DNA from: Alphaproteobacteria bacterium
GTDB lineage: Bacteria > Pseudomonadota > Alphaproteobacteria > Rhodobacterales > Rhodobacteraceae
NCBI GenBank assembly: GCA_009908505.1
Contig: JAAAPD010000045.1
Span: 37,836 to 101,835, forward strand
Reading direction: 5' to 3'
DNA length: 64,000 nt
A model generated the notes under the pieces. The model was not told where the DNA came from. It ran no database searches and saw only the letters and a program-made list of their open reading frames with translations. Position numbers and translations under genes: made by a program. Position 1 is the stretch's first letter. Each line of letters starts with the position of its first letter. Below are positions 10,498-19,223 of the stretch, piece by piece.

Positions 10498-11784
10498 ATG
10501 ACCAGCCCCCTCCGTCTCGGGATTGCAGGCCTCGGAACCGTGGGTGTCGGCGTGGTGCGCATCGTCCGCCAGCAGGCGCAAATGCTGACCACCCGCGCCG
10601 GACGCCCGATCGAGATCGTCGCGGTCTCGGCCCGCACCCGTGACAAGGACCGGGGCGTGACGCTGTCTCAATACGATTGGCAAGACGATCCCGTGGCCCT
10701 TGCCAAGCGCGATGACGTGGATGTCTTCGTGGAACTCATGGGCGGGTCTGACGGCCCGGCCAAGGCCGCAACCGAGGCGGCCCTGTCGGCCGGCAAGGAC
10801 GTGGTCACCGCCAACAAGGCGATGCTGGCCCATCACGGGCAGGCGCTGGCCGAACTGGCCGAATCCAACGGCTGCAACCTGCGCTACGAGGCGGCCGTGG
10901 CCGGCGGCATTCCCGTCATCAAGGCCCTGATGGAAGGACTGGCGGGAAACGAGATCACTCGCATCATGGGCGTGATGAACGGCACCTGCAACTACATCTT
11001 GACGCGTATGCAGGATGCGGGCCTGACCTATGAAGAGGCCTTCGCCGAGGCCGACGGGCTTGGCTACCTGGAGGCCGACCCGAACCTCGACGTGGGTGGC
11101 ATCGATGCGGGCCACAAGCTGGCGATCCTGTCGGCGCTGGCCTTCGGCACGCGCACCGATTTCGACGCGGTGGAACTGGAAGGGATCGGCGCGATCACCA
11201 TCGACGACATCACCCAGGCCGCCGATATGGGCTATCGTATCAAGCTGCTGGGCGTGGCGCAGATGACCGGCCGCGGGCTGGAACAGCGCATGGCGCCCTG
11301 CCTTGTCCCGGCCAGAAGCCCGCTGGGACAGCTGGAAGGGGGCACGAACATGGTGGTTCTGGAAGGCGACGCGGTCGAACAGATCGTCCTACGCGGTCCG
11401 GGCGCGGGCGAAGGCCCGACCGCCAGCGCCGTCATGGGCGATGTCATGGATATCGCGCGCGGCCTGCGCCTGCCCGTCTTCGGCCAGCCGGCCGACACCC
11501 TGGCCGAGGCTCGCCCGGCCAATTCCGCCGTGCCTGCCGCCTATTACCTGCGCATGCAACTGATCGACAAGCCGGGCGCGCTGGCCAAGATCACCGCCAT
11601 CCTCGGCGATGCGGGCGTGTCCATCGACCGTATGCGCCAGTACGGCCACCAGGACACGTCGGCCCCGGTGCTGATCGTGACCCACAAGACCACCCGTGCC
11701 GACCTGTCCGAAGCGCTGTCCGCCGTACGCGAGACCGACGTGGTTCTGGCCGATCCGGTGGCGATCCGCATCGAAGAGGTCTAG
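10498..11784 (+). CDS. hom: Homoserine dehydrogenase
   Basis: 428 aa; LRLGIAGLGTVGVGVV, YEAAVAGGIPVIKALMEGLAGNEITRIMGVMNGTCNYILT, C-terminal ACT domain. Confidence 0.97.
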   Translation: MTSPLRLGIAGLGTVGVGVVRIVRQQAQMLTTRAGRPIEIVAVSARTRDKDRGVTLSQYDWQDDPVALAKRDDVDVFVELMGGSDGPAKAATEAALSAGKDVVTANKAMLAHHGQALAELAESNGCNLRYEAAVAGGIPVIKALMEGLAGNEITRIMGVMNGTCNYILTRMQDAGLTYEEAFAEADGLGYLEADPNLDVGGIDAGHKLAILSALAFGTRTDFDAVELEGIGAITIDDITQAADMGYRIKLLGVAQMTGRGLEQRMAPCLVPARSPLGQLEGGTNMVVLEGDAVEQIVLRGPGAGEGPTASAVMGDVMDIARGLRLPVFGQPADTLAEARPANSAVPAAYYLRMQLIDKPGALAKITAILGDAGVSIDRMRQYGHQDTSAPVLIVTHKTTRADLSEALSAVRETDVVLADPVAIRIEEV

Positions 11785-11787
11785 GGG

Positions 11788-12420
11788 GTGGCGGAACGGG
11801 TCATCGACCTGGCCACGTGGTCGCGCGCCGGGGCCTATCGCCTGTTCCGAACCTACGAGCGGCCGCATTTCGCTGTGACCGTGCGGCTGGACGTGACCCA
11901 CCTCATGCGGCGCAAGACCGACGGGGTGTCGCCCTTTCGCGCGTGCCTTTATGCTCTGGCTGCAGGTTTCCACGCGGTGCCCGAATTGCGCATGCGGTTT
12001 CGCGGCGACGACATGGTCGTCGAACATGACCGGCTGACCTTGTCGCCCACCATCGCCCTTCCCGATGGCCGGTTCGGGTTCGGCTATATCGACTTCCGGC
12101 CCGACTGGCCAGCCTTCGACGCCGCCGCCGCCGCCGAGATCGCCGCGGTCCGCGCCGGTGCCGAACGCCCCCCCAACACAGGCCAGCGCGACGACCTTCT
12201 TTACCTGTCCTGCCTTCCCTGGATGGATTTCACCGGCCTGAGCAATGCCCTGCCCGACGCGCAGGACTGCATCCCACGCCTGAGCTGGGGCAAGTTCGTG
12301 ACCGGCCCGGACGGGCGCACGACCTGCGCCTTCACCACCGAGATTCACCACGCCATCGCCGATGGCGCACAGCTGGGACACGCCGTGGCGGTCATCCAGG
12401 AAACGCTGAACGCGATCTAG
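11788..12420 (+). CDS. CatA-like (chloramphenicol acetyltransferase fold) acyltransferase
   Basis: 210 aa; catalytic-type motif TTEIHHAIADGAQLGHAV (HHxxxDG); GTG start. Confidence 0.8.
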   Translation: MAERVIDLATWSRAGAYRLFRTYERPHFAVTVRLDVTHLMRRKTDGVSPFRACLYALAAGFHAVPELRMRFRGDDMVVEHDRLTLSPTIALPDGRFGFGYIDFRPDWPAFDAAAAAEIAAVRAGAERPPNTGQRDDLLYLSCLPWMDFTGLSNALPDAQDCIPRLSWGKFVTGPDGRTTCAFTTEIHHAIADGAQLGHAVAVIQETLNAI

Positions 12421-12507
12421 CCGGCTGTTAGCGCGCACAGGCTTGCCGCCCTGCCCCCGGCGCGCTAGGCGAAAGCCAGTTCAATCCGCCAACAAGGACC
12501 GTGCCCC

Positions 12508-13473
12508 ATGTCCACGCCCACCGATTTCAATGACCGCATGCTGTCGCTGGGCCTGGCCCGTGTCGCCGAACAGGCGGCGATCGCAAGTGCCGACTGGATC
12601 GGTCGGGGCGATGAAAAGGCCGCCGACCAGGCGGCGGTGAACGCCATGCGCGACCAACTCAACAAGCTGGACATCCAGGGCACCGTGGTGATCGGCGAGG
12701 GTGAACGGGACGAAGCGCCGATGCTGTTCATCGGCGAAGAGGTCGGCAACGGCAACGGCCCCAAGGTCGACATCGCGCTGGACCCGCTGGAGGGAACCAC
12801 GCTGACCGCCAAGGACATGCCCAACGCGCTGACCGTGATCGCCATGGCCTCGCGCGGGTCGCTGCTGCATGCACCGGACACCTACATGGACAAGCTGGCC
12901 ATTGGGCCTGGCTACAAACCCGGCATCGTGACGCTGGCCATGTCACCGGCCGAACGGGTCTCGGCCCTGGCGTCGGCCAAGGGGTGCTCGACCAAGGACA
13001 TCACCGTCTGCGTGCTGGAGCGCCCCCGCCACGAGGAAATGATCGCCGAGCTGCGCGGCACCGGCGCCGCGGTGCGACTGATCACCGATGGCGATGTGGC
13101 CGGGGTGATGCATTGCGCCGAACCCTCGACCGGGATCGACATCTACATGGGCCAGGGCGGCGCCCCCGAGGGCGTTCTGGCCGCGGCCGCGCTCAAATGC
13201 ATGGGCGGGCAGATGTACGGTAAGCTGGTCTTCCGAAACGAGGACGAACGCGGCCGCGCGCAGAAGGCCGGGATCACCAATCTCGACCGGGTCTATACCC
13301 GCGACGACATGGTGACCGGCGATGTGATCTTCGCGGCCACGGGCGTGACGGACGGATCGCTGCTGCCGGGAATCAAGCGTGAACCCGACAGCCTGACGAC
13401 CGAAACGATTCTCATGCGGTCCAAGACCGGGTCGGTCCGCCTGATGCGGTATCGTAACCCGATCCTGGAATAA
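12508..13473 (+). CDS. glpX: Fructose-1,6-bisphosphatase class II
   Basis: 321 aa; MLFIGEEVGNGNGPKVDIALDPLEGTTLTAKDMPNAL. Confidence 0.97.
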   Translation: MSTPTDFNDRMLSLGLARVAEQAAIASADWIGRGDEKAADQAAVNAMRDQLNKLDIQGTVVIGEGERDEAPMLFIGEEVGNGNGPKVDIALDPLEGTTLTAKDMPNALTVIAMASRGSLLHAPDTYMDKLAIGPGYKPGIVTLAMSPAERVSALASAKGCSTKDITVCVLERPRHEEMIAELRGTGAAVRLITDGDVAGVMHCAEPSTGIDIYMGQGGAPEGVLAAAALKCMGGQMYGKLVFRNEDERGRAQKAGITNLDRVYTRDDMVTGDVIFAATGVTDGSLLPGIKREPDSLTTETILMRSKTGSVRLMRYRNPILE

Positions 13474-13542
13474 ACCATTCAAAACCAAGACATTGGTGGC
13501 CCAGTCCCCTTTTGGCAACCCCGACTACATTCCAACACTTGC

Positions 13543-13566
13543 ATATATTAGGTTTTATAAATATAT
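13543..13566. promoter_or_regulatory. AT-rich inverted repeat, candidate BigR/SqrR-type operator
   Basis: ATATATT-N10-AATATAT perfect arms (13543-13549 / 13560-13566) about 100 bp upstream of the first YeeE/YedE gene. Confidence 0.5.
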
Positions 13567-13662
13567 ACTTCCCGAGGCGGCGTTAACTGCCCGCCAAGCT
13601 GCAACACGTAACGGGGTGAAGGCTGCTGCACATGGCCGGGCCCCAAGGGAACCGAAAAACCA

Positions 13663-14094
13663 ATGATCACGGAATTCACACCCTTAATGTCACTCTTCGG
13701 CGGGCTGCTCATCGGCAGCTCGACCGTTCTGCTGATGCTGACCCTTGGCCGCATCATGGGCGCGACCGGCGTTCTGGCCGGGTTCATGCAGCCGTCTTCG
13801 GCCACGGATTGGTCCTGGCGCGCGGCGCTTCTGGCCGGCATGGTCACGGCACCGGCCCTGATGACGCTGGTGACCGGCCAGGCACCGGAAATCCAGGTGC
13901 CGGTCAACACGCTCATGATGATCGTGGGCGGCTTCATCGTCGGCGTCGGCGTCACCTATGGCGCGGGCTGCACCAGCGGCCATGGCGTCTGCGGCATGGC
14001 GCGCTTCTCGCCGCGTTCGATCGCCGCGACCATCACCTTCATGATTTTCACCGCGATCACCGTTTACGTGCTCCGTCACGTGTTCGGAGGCTGA
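13663..14094 (+). CDS. YeeE/YedE family sulfur transport protein
   Basis: 143 aa; [34 protein letters not shown] with conserved Cys. Confidence 0.92.
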   Translation: MITEFTPLMSLFGGLLIGSSTVLLMLTLGRIMGATGVLAGFMQPSSATDWSWRAALLAGMVTAPALMTLVTGQAPEIQVPVNTLMMIVGGFIVGVGVTYGAGCTSGHGVCGMARFSPRSIAATITFMIFTAITVYVLRHVFGG

Positions 14095-14098
14095 CCCC

Positions 14099-14548
14099 AT
14101 GAAACGTATCGTCTCGACCTATTTCATCGGCCTGATCTTCGGCATCGGCATCATGATGTCTGGCATGGCCAACCCCGCCAAGGTACTCAACTTCTTCGAC
14201 TTTTTCGGAACCTGGGATCCGTCGCTGATCTTCGTCATGGGCGGCGCAATCCTGGTGGCCGCGCCCGGCTACTGGCTGGTGGTGGCACGCCCGGCGGGCA
14301 AGCCGCTGATGGATGCCAAGTTCCACGTGCCGCAGAACCGCAAGCTGGACGCCAAGCTGATCGGCGGTTCTGCCGTATTCGGCGTTGGCTGGGGGATCGC
14401 CGGCTTTTGCCCGGGCGGCGCCCTGCCCGCCATCGGCACGCTCAACCCGGCGGTCCTGATTTTCACCGCCGCACTCATCGCCGGCATCTTCGCCGCGAAG
14501 TTCACCCAGAACCTGACCGCACGTCGCGCAAAATCCGCGACCGCCTGA
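14099..14548 (+). CDS. YeeE/YedE (DUF6691-type) family protein
   Basis: 149 aa; GVGWGIAGFCPGGALPAIG motif; paired with the preceding gene. Confidence 0.92.
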   Translation: MKRIVSTYFIGLIFGIGIMMSGMANPAKVLNFFDFFGTWDPSLIFVMGGAILVAAPGYWLVVARPAGKPLMDAKFHVPQNRKLDAKLIGGSAVFGVGWGIAGFCPGGALPAIGTLNPAVLIFTAALIAGIFAAKFTQNLTARRAKSATA

Positions 14549-14570
14549 CCCGAAAAAGGAGGAACAGGAC

Positions 14571-15455
14571 ATGACCGACTATCCCGTCAACATGGACATC
14601 AAGCCAGAGGTCCAGGCGTTCTTCGACGACGCCACCAACACGATCTCATACATCGTGAAGGACCCGACCTCGAACAGCTGCGCCATCGTCGACAGCGTGA
14701 TGGACATCGACTATGCCGCCGGGCGCATCACCTACGATCACGCCGACGAGCTGATCCGCCAGGTCCAGGAGCAAGGCCTGAAACTGGACTGGATCATCGA
14801 GACCCACGTGCACGCCGACCACCTGTCCGCGGCGCCCTATATCCAGGAAAAGATCGGCGGCAAGATCGGCATCGGTTCCAAGATCATGGTCGTGCAGGAC
14901 ACCTTCGGCAAAGTCTTCAACGAAGGCACCGAGTTCCAGCGCGACGGCAGCCAGTTCGACGCCCTGTTCGAGGATGGCGACACCTACATGGTCGGCAACA
15001 TGCCCGTCTTCGCGATGTACACGCCCGGCCACACCCCGGCCTGCATGGTGCATGTCATGGGGGATGCGGCCTTTGTCGGCGACACGCTGTTCATGCCCGA
15101 CGGCGGCTCGGCCCGGGCCGACTTCCCCGGCGGCGATGCGGCCACGCTCTATGACAGTATCCAGAAGGTGCTGACGCTGCCCGACGAGACCCGCCTGTTC
15201 ATGTGCCACGATTACGGCCCGAACGGTCGTGACATCGCGTGGGAAACCACCGTGGGCGATGAGAAGGCGCACAACATCCATGTCGGCGGCGGCAAGACGA
15301 AAGAGGAATTCGTCAAGTTCCGCACCGAGCGCGACGCGCAGCTGGGCATGCCCAAGCTGATCATCCCATCGCTTCAGGTGAACATGCGGGCGGGCGAGAT
15401 TCCGACCGACAAGGATGGCAACCCGATGCTGAAGGTTCCGGTCAACGGGCTGTAA
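14571..15455 (+). CDS. MBL-fold metallo-hydrolase (persulfide dioxygenase/Blh-like)
   Basis: 294 aa; IIETHVHADHLSAAPYIQ, GHTPACMVH, CHDYGPNGR. Confidence 0.92.
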   Translation: MTDYPVNMDIKPEVQAFFDDATNTISYIVKDPTSNSCAIVDSVMDIDYAAGRITYDHADELIRQVQEQGLKLDWIIETHVHADHLSAAPYIQEKIGGKIGIGSKIMVVQDTFGKVFNEGTEFQRDGSQFDALFEDGDTYMVGNMPVFAMYTPGHTPACMVHVMGDAAFVGDTLFMPDGGSARADFPGGDAATLYDSIQKVLTLPDETRLFMCHDYGPNGRDIAWETTVGDEKAHNIHVGGGKTKEEFVKFRTERDAQLGMPKLIIPSLQVNMRAGEIPTDKDGNPMLKVPVNGL

Positions 15456-15493
15456 CTCGCCCGAGGCCACGCCCCGACAGCAAGGAGAGAGCA

Positions 15494-17167
15494 ATGGAAT
15501 TCAAGACCATCACCGACGCGATCACCGTCAGCCCGCAAATCTGCCCCGATGACCTGACGGCCGTCAAGGAGGCGGGCTATCGCGCGATCATCTGCAACCG
15601 CCCCGATGGCGAAGCGGCCGACCAGCCCACCTTCGAAGAGATCGAGGCGGCGGCGGACAAGGTCGGTCTTGAGGCCCGTTACCTGCCCATCGTCGCCGGC
15701 AAGGTCAGCGACGCGGATGCCGAGGATTTCGGCACCGCCCTGACCGAGCTGCCGGGGCCGGTTCTGGCCTATTGCCGGACCGGCACCCGCTCGGCCACGC
15801 TGTGGTCGCTGGCCAGTGCCAAAGCGCTGGAACCGTCCGACATCCTGTCGAAAACCAAGGCCGCCGGCTATGACATGACCGGGGTCGTGCGCCGCATCGT
15901 GAACGGCGGCAAGACGCCGACCGACACGGGCGACGCGAAATACGACGTCGTGATCGTGGGCGGTGGGGCCGCGGGCGTGGCCGCGGCGGCCTCGATCCTG
16001 CAACGTCGCCAGGGGCTGGAGATTGCCCTGATCGACCCCGCCGACATCCATTATTACCAACCCGGCTGGACAATGGTGGGCGGCGGCGTCTTCGATGCCT
16101 CGACCACCGCCAAGACCATGGGCAGCCTGATCCCGAAAGGCGTGCACTGGCTCAAATCCGCGGTCGCGGCCTTCGAGCCCAAGGACAATGCCGTGGTCCT
16201 CGATGGGTGCCGGGTGGTGAAATACGACCGGCTGATCGTCGCGCCGGGGCTGAAGCTGGACTGGGGCGCCGTCGACGGCCTGGTGGAGACGCTGGGCAAG
16301 AACGGCGTGACCTCGAATTACCGCTACGACCTGGCCCCCTATACCTGGGAGCTGGTCAAGGGCCTGAAAGAGGGCCGCGCCCTCTTCACCCAGCCGCCGA
16401 TGCCGATCAAGTGCGCAGGCGCGCCGCAGAAGGCCATGTATCTTTCGGCCAACAACTGGGAAGAGATGGGCGTTCTGGACAAGATCGACATCCAGTTCAT
16501 GAATGCCGGCGGCGTGCTGTTCGGCGTGAAGGATTACGTCCCGGCGCTGGAACGCTATGTCGAACGCTACGGCACCAAGCTCAATTTCTTCCACAACCTG
16601 ATCGCGGTGGACGGCCCGGCCAAGCAGGCGACCTTCAAGGTCACCGCGCCTGACGAGGAAGACCGCGAAGTCACCGTCGATTTCGACATGCTGCACGTGA
16701 CCCCGCCGCAGACCGCGCCGGATTTCATCCGCGTCTCGCCGTTGGCCGACGCCGCCGGCTGGGTCGACGTGGACCAGGCCACGCTGCGCCATTCCGAATT
16801 CGACAACATCTGGTCGCTGGGTGACGTGATGAACGCCCCTAATGCCAAGACCGCCGCCGCCGCGCGGATGCAGGCCCCCGTGGTCGCCGCGAACGTGCTG
16901 GCCGATATCGATGGCCACGGACCGCAACTGCAATACAACGGCTACGGCTCCTGCCCGCTTACGGTGGAAAAGGGCAAGATCGTCCTGGCCGAGTTCGGCT
17001 ATGGCGGCACCTTGCTGCCCTCGTTCCCCAAATGGGTGATCAACGGCGAGCAACCCTCGCGCCTGGCCTGGCTGCTCAAGGAACAGGTTCTGCCTCCGGT
17101 CTACTGGCGTGCCATGCTCCGGGGCCGCGAATGGTTGGCCCGCCCCGAAAAAGTCAGCGCAAGCTGA
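15494..17167 (+). CDS. Fusion protein: N-terminal DUF442/rhodanese-like sulfurtransferase plus C-terminal sulfide:quinone oxidoreductase-like FAD enzyme
   Basis: 557 aa; AYCRTGTRSATLW near the N-terminus, then KYDVVIVGGGAAGVAAAASIL, MPIKCAGAPQKAMY and YNGYGSCPLT cysteines typical of SQR. Confidence 0.92.
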   Translation: MEFKTITDAITVSPQICPDDLTAVKEAGYRAIICNRPDGEAADQPTFEEIEAAADKVGLEARYLPIVAGKVSDADAEDFGTALTELPGPVLAYCRTGTRSATLWSLASAKALEPSDILSKTKAAGYDMTGVVRRIVNGGKTPTDTGDAKYDVVIVGGGAAGVAAAASILQRRQGLEIALIDPADIHYYQPGWTMVGGGVFDASTTAKTMGSLIPKGVHWLKSAVAAFEPKDNAVVLDGCRVVKYDRLIVAPGLKLDWGAVDGLVETLGKNGVTSNYRYDLAPYTWELVKGLKEGRALFTQPPMPIKCAGAPQKAMYLSANNWEEMGVLDKIDIQFMNAGGVLFGVKDYVPALERYVERYGTKLNFFHNLIAVDGPAKQATFKVTAPDEEDREVTVDFDMLHVTPPQTAPDFIRVSPLADAAGWVDVDQATLRHSEFDNIWSLGDVMNAPNAKTAAAARMQAPVVAANVLADIDGHGPQLQYNGYGSCPLTVEKGKIVLAEFGYGGTLLPSFPKWVINGEQPSRLAWLLKEQVLPPVYWRAMLRGREWLARPEKVSAS

Positions 17168-17264
17168 TCTCAAACCCCCTCCGCGATCCGGTCTTACCGA
17201 TCGCAAAAGGGCTGGCAGGACCCTGCCCTGTCGGCCCGCATCATATTCGAAAAGGTCCGTCGTG

Positions 17265-18995
17265 ATGCGCGCTTTGTCCAGATACCTGCCGATCCTGACC
17301 TGGGGTCGCACCTATGACCGCAACGCCCTGTCCAACGACCTTGTCGCGGCGGTGATCGTCACGATCATGCTGATCCCGCAGTCCTTGGCCTATGCGCTTC
17401 TGGCCGGCCTGCCGCCCGAGGCGGGGATCTATGCCTCGATCGTGCCGATCATGCTCTACTCGGTCTTCGGCACCAGCCGGGCGCTCGCCGTCGGCCCGGT
17501 GGCCGTTGTTTCGCTCATGACCGCGGCCGCGATCGGCGAAGTGGCGCAGCAAGGCACCGCCGGCTATGCCGCCGCAGCCCTGACCCTGGCGGGGCTGTCA
17601 GGGGCGATGCTGCTGACCCTTGGCTTTCTGCGGCTCGGCTTCCTGGCGAATTTTCTGTCGCATCCCGTCATCGCGGGGTTCATCACCGCGTCGGGTATCC
17701 TGATCGCCACCAGCCAGCTCAAGCACATCTTCGGGATCGACGCCTCGGGCCACACCCTGCCCCACCTTCTGGAAAGCCTCTTTCACCACCTGTCGCAGAT
17801 CAGCTGGATCACGCTGGCCATCGGCGCGGCGGCCACCGGTTTCCTCTTCTGGGTCCGCAAGGGGCTGAAACCGCTGCTTCTGAATGCTGGTCTGGGCCCC
17901 CGCCTGGCGGACATCCTGACCAAGGCCGGCCCGGTGGCCGCCGTCGTCGTCACGACCCTTTTGGCGGGCGTATTCCGGCTGGACACGGCCGGCGTACAGA
18001 TCGTCGGCGCGGTCCCGCAGGCCCTGCCTCCCTTCACCTTGCCCGACACCTCGCTCGAGCTGATCCGCGCGCTGTTCATGCCTGCGCTGCTGATCTCGAT
18101 CATCGGCTTCGTCGAGTCCATCTCGGTCGCCCAGACCCTGGCCGCCAAGAAGCGTCAGCGCATCGACCCCGACCAGGAATTGATCGGCCTGGGCGCGGCC
18201 AATATCGGCGCGGCCTTCACCGGAGGCTATCCTGTGACCGGCGGCTTCGCCCGTTCGGTGGTGAACTTCGACGCGGGCGCCGAAACGCCCGCCGCCGGGG
18301 CCTTCACCGCCATCGGCCTGGCCATCGCCGCCGTGGCCCTGACCCCGCTGATCTATTTCCTGCCCAAGGCCACGCTGGCGGCCACGATCATCGTCGCCGT
18401 GCTCTCGCTGGTCGACCTTGGTATTCTCAAGCGCGCTTGGACCTATTCCCGCGCGGATTTCGCCGCCGTCCTCGCCACGATCCTGCTGACCCTCGGCTTC
18501 GGCGTGGAAACCGGTGTCAGTGCCGGCGTGGTCCTGTCGATCGCGCTGCATCTCTACAAGACATCGCGCCCCCACGTGGCCGAAGTGGGCCTGGTCGAAG
18601 GGACCGAGCATTTCCGCAATATCCGTCGCCACAAGGTGCTGACCGATCCCAAGGTGATCACCCTTCGCGTCGATGAAAGCCTCTATTTCGCCAATGCCCG
18701 CTTCCTCGAGGATTACCTTTACGACCGCGTGGCCGAGGATTGCGGCCTGTCCGACGTCATCCTGCAATGCACCGCCATCAACGAGGTGGACATGTCCGCG
18801 CTGGAAAGCCTGGAGGCCATCAACACCCGCCTCAAGGGGCTGGGCATCCGGCTGCACCTGTCCGAGGTCAAGGGCCCGGTCATGGACCGCCTGCGCCGGT
18901 CGCATTTTCTGGACGAGCTGGGCGGCAAGGTCTTCCTGACGCAATACGAGGCCTGGACCAGCCTGACCGACAGGCCCCGCCCCAAGGCGGCCTGA
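17265..18995 (+). CDS. SulP family inorganic anion transporter with STAS domain
   Basis: LSNDLVAAVIVTIMLIPQSLAYALLAGLPPEAGIYASIVP; C-terminal STAS (LQCTAINEVDMSALESLEAI); start taken as MRALSRYL. Confidence 0.95.
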   Translation: MRALSRYLPILTWGRTYDRNALSNDLVAAVIVTIMLIPQSLAYALLAGLPPEAGIYASIVPIMLYSVFGTSRALAVGPVAVVSLMTAAAIGEVAQQGTAGYAAAALTLAGLSGAMLLTLGFLRLGFLANFLSHPVIAGFITASGILIATSQLKHIFGIDASGHTLPHLLESLFHHLSQISWITLAIGAAATGFLFWVRKGLKPLLLNAGLGPRLADILTKAGPVAAVVVTTLLAGVFRLDTAGVQIVGAVPQALPPFTLPDTSLELIRALFMPALLISIIGFVESISVAQTLAAKKRQRIDPDQELIGLGAANIGAAFTGGYPVTGGFARSVVNFDAGAETPAAGAFTAIGLAIAAVALTPLIYFLPKATLAATIIVAVLSLVDLGILKRAWTYSRADFAAVLATILLTLGFGVETGVSAGVVLSIALHLYKTSRPHVAEVGLVEGTEHFRNIRRHKVLTDPKVITLRVDESLYFANARFLEDYLYDRVAEDCGLSDVILQCTAINEVDMSALESLEAINTRLKGLGIRLHLSEVKGPVMDRLRRSHFLDELGGKVFLTQYEAWTSLTDRPRPKAA

Positions 18996-19223
18996 CCCCT
19001 ATAGCTCGCGCCCCGGGGCAAGCCCTTCATGGACAGCATTCCGGGTAATGCACTTGGCGATGGCGGCCGCGTCAGCGGCGTCCGCCAGTCGAATTTTCCC
19101 AGGTGTGGGGCAAGCGGCCAAGGCGTCGGCATCCACGTTCGTCAGCCAGACCTCGCCCCTCTTCGGCAAAGGTTTCGGCCATGGCAAAGACGCTCTCGAA
19201 GGCGCCGCCGGCGACGAGGAGCC

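Noticed and set aside
15374-17311. 645-aa minus-strand ORF opposite the DUF442-SQR gene
   Set aside because: Shadow ORF with no recognisable motif; plus strand has FAD-binding and catalytic Cys motifs.
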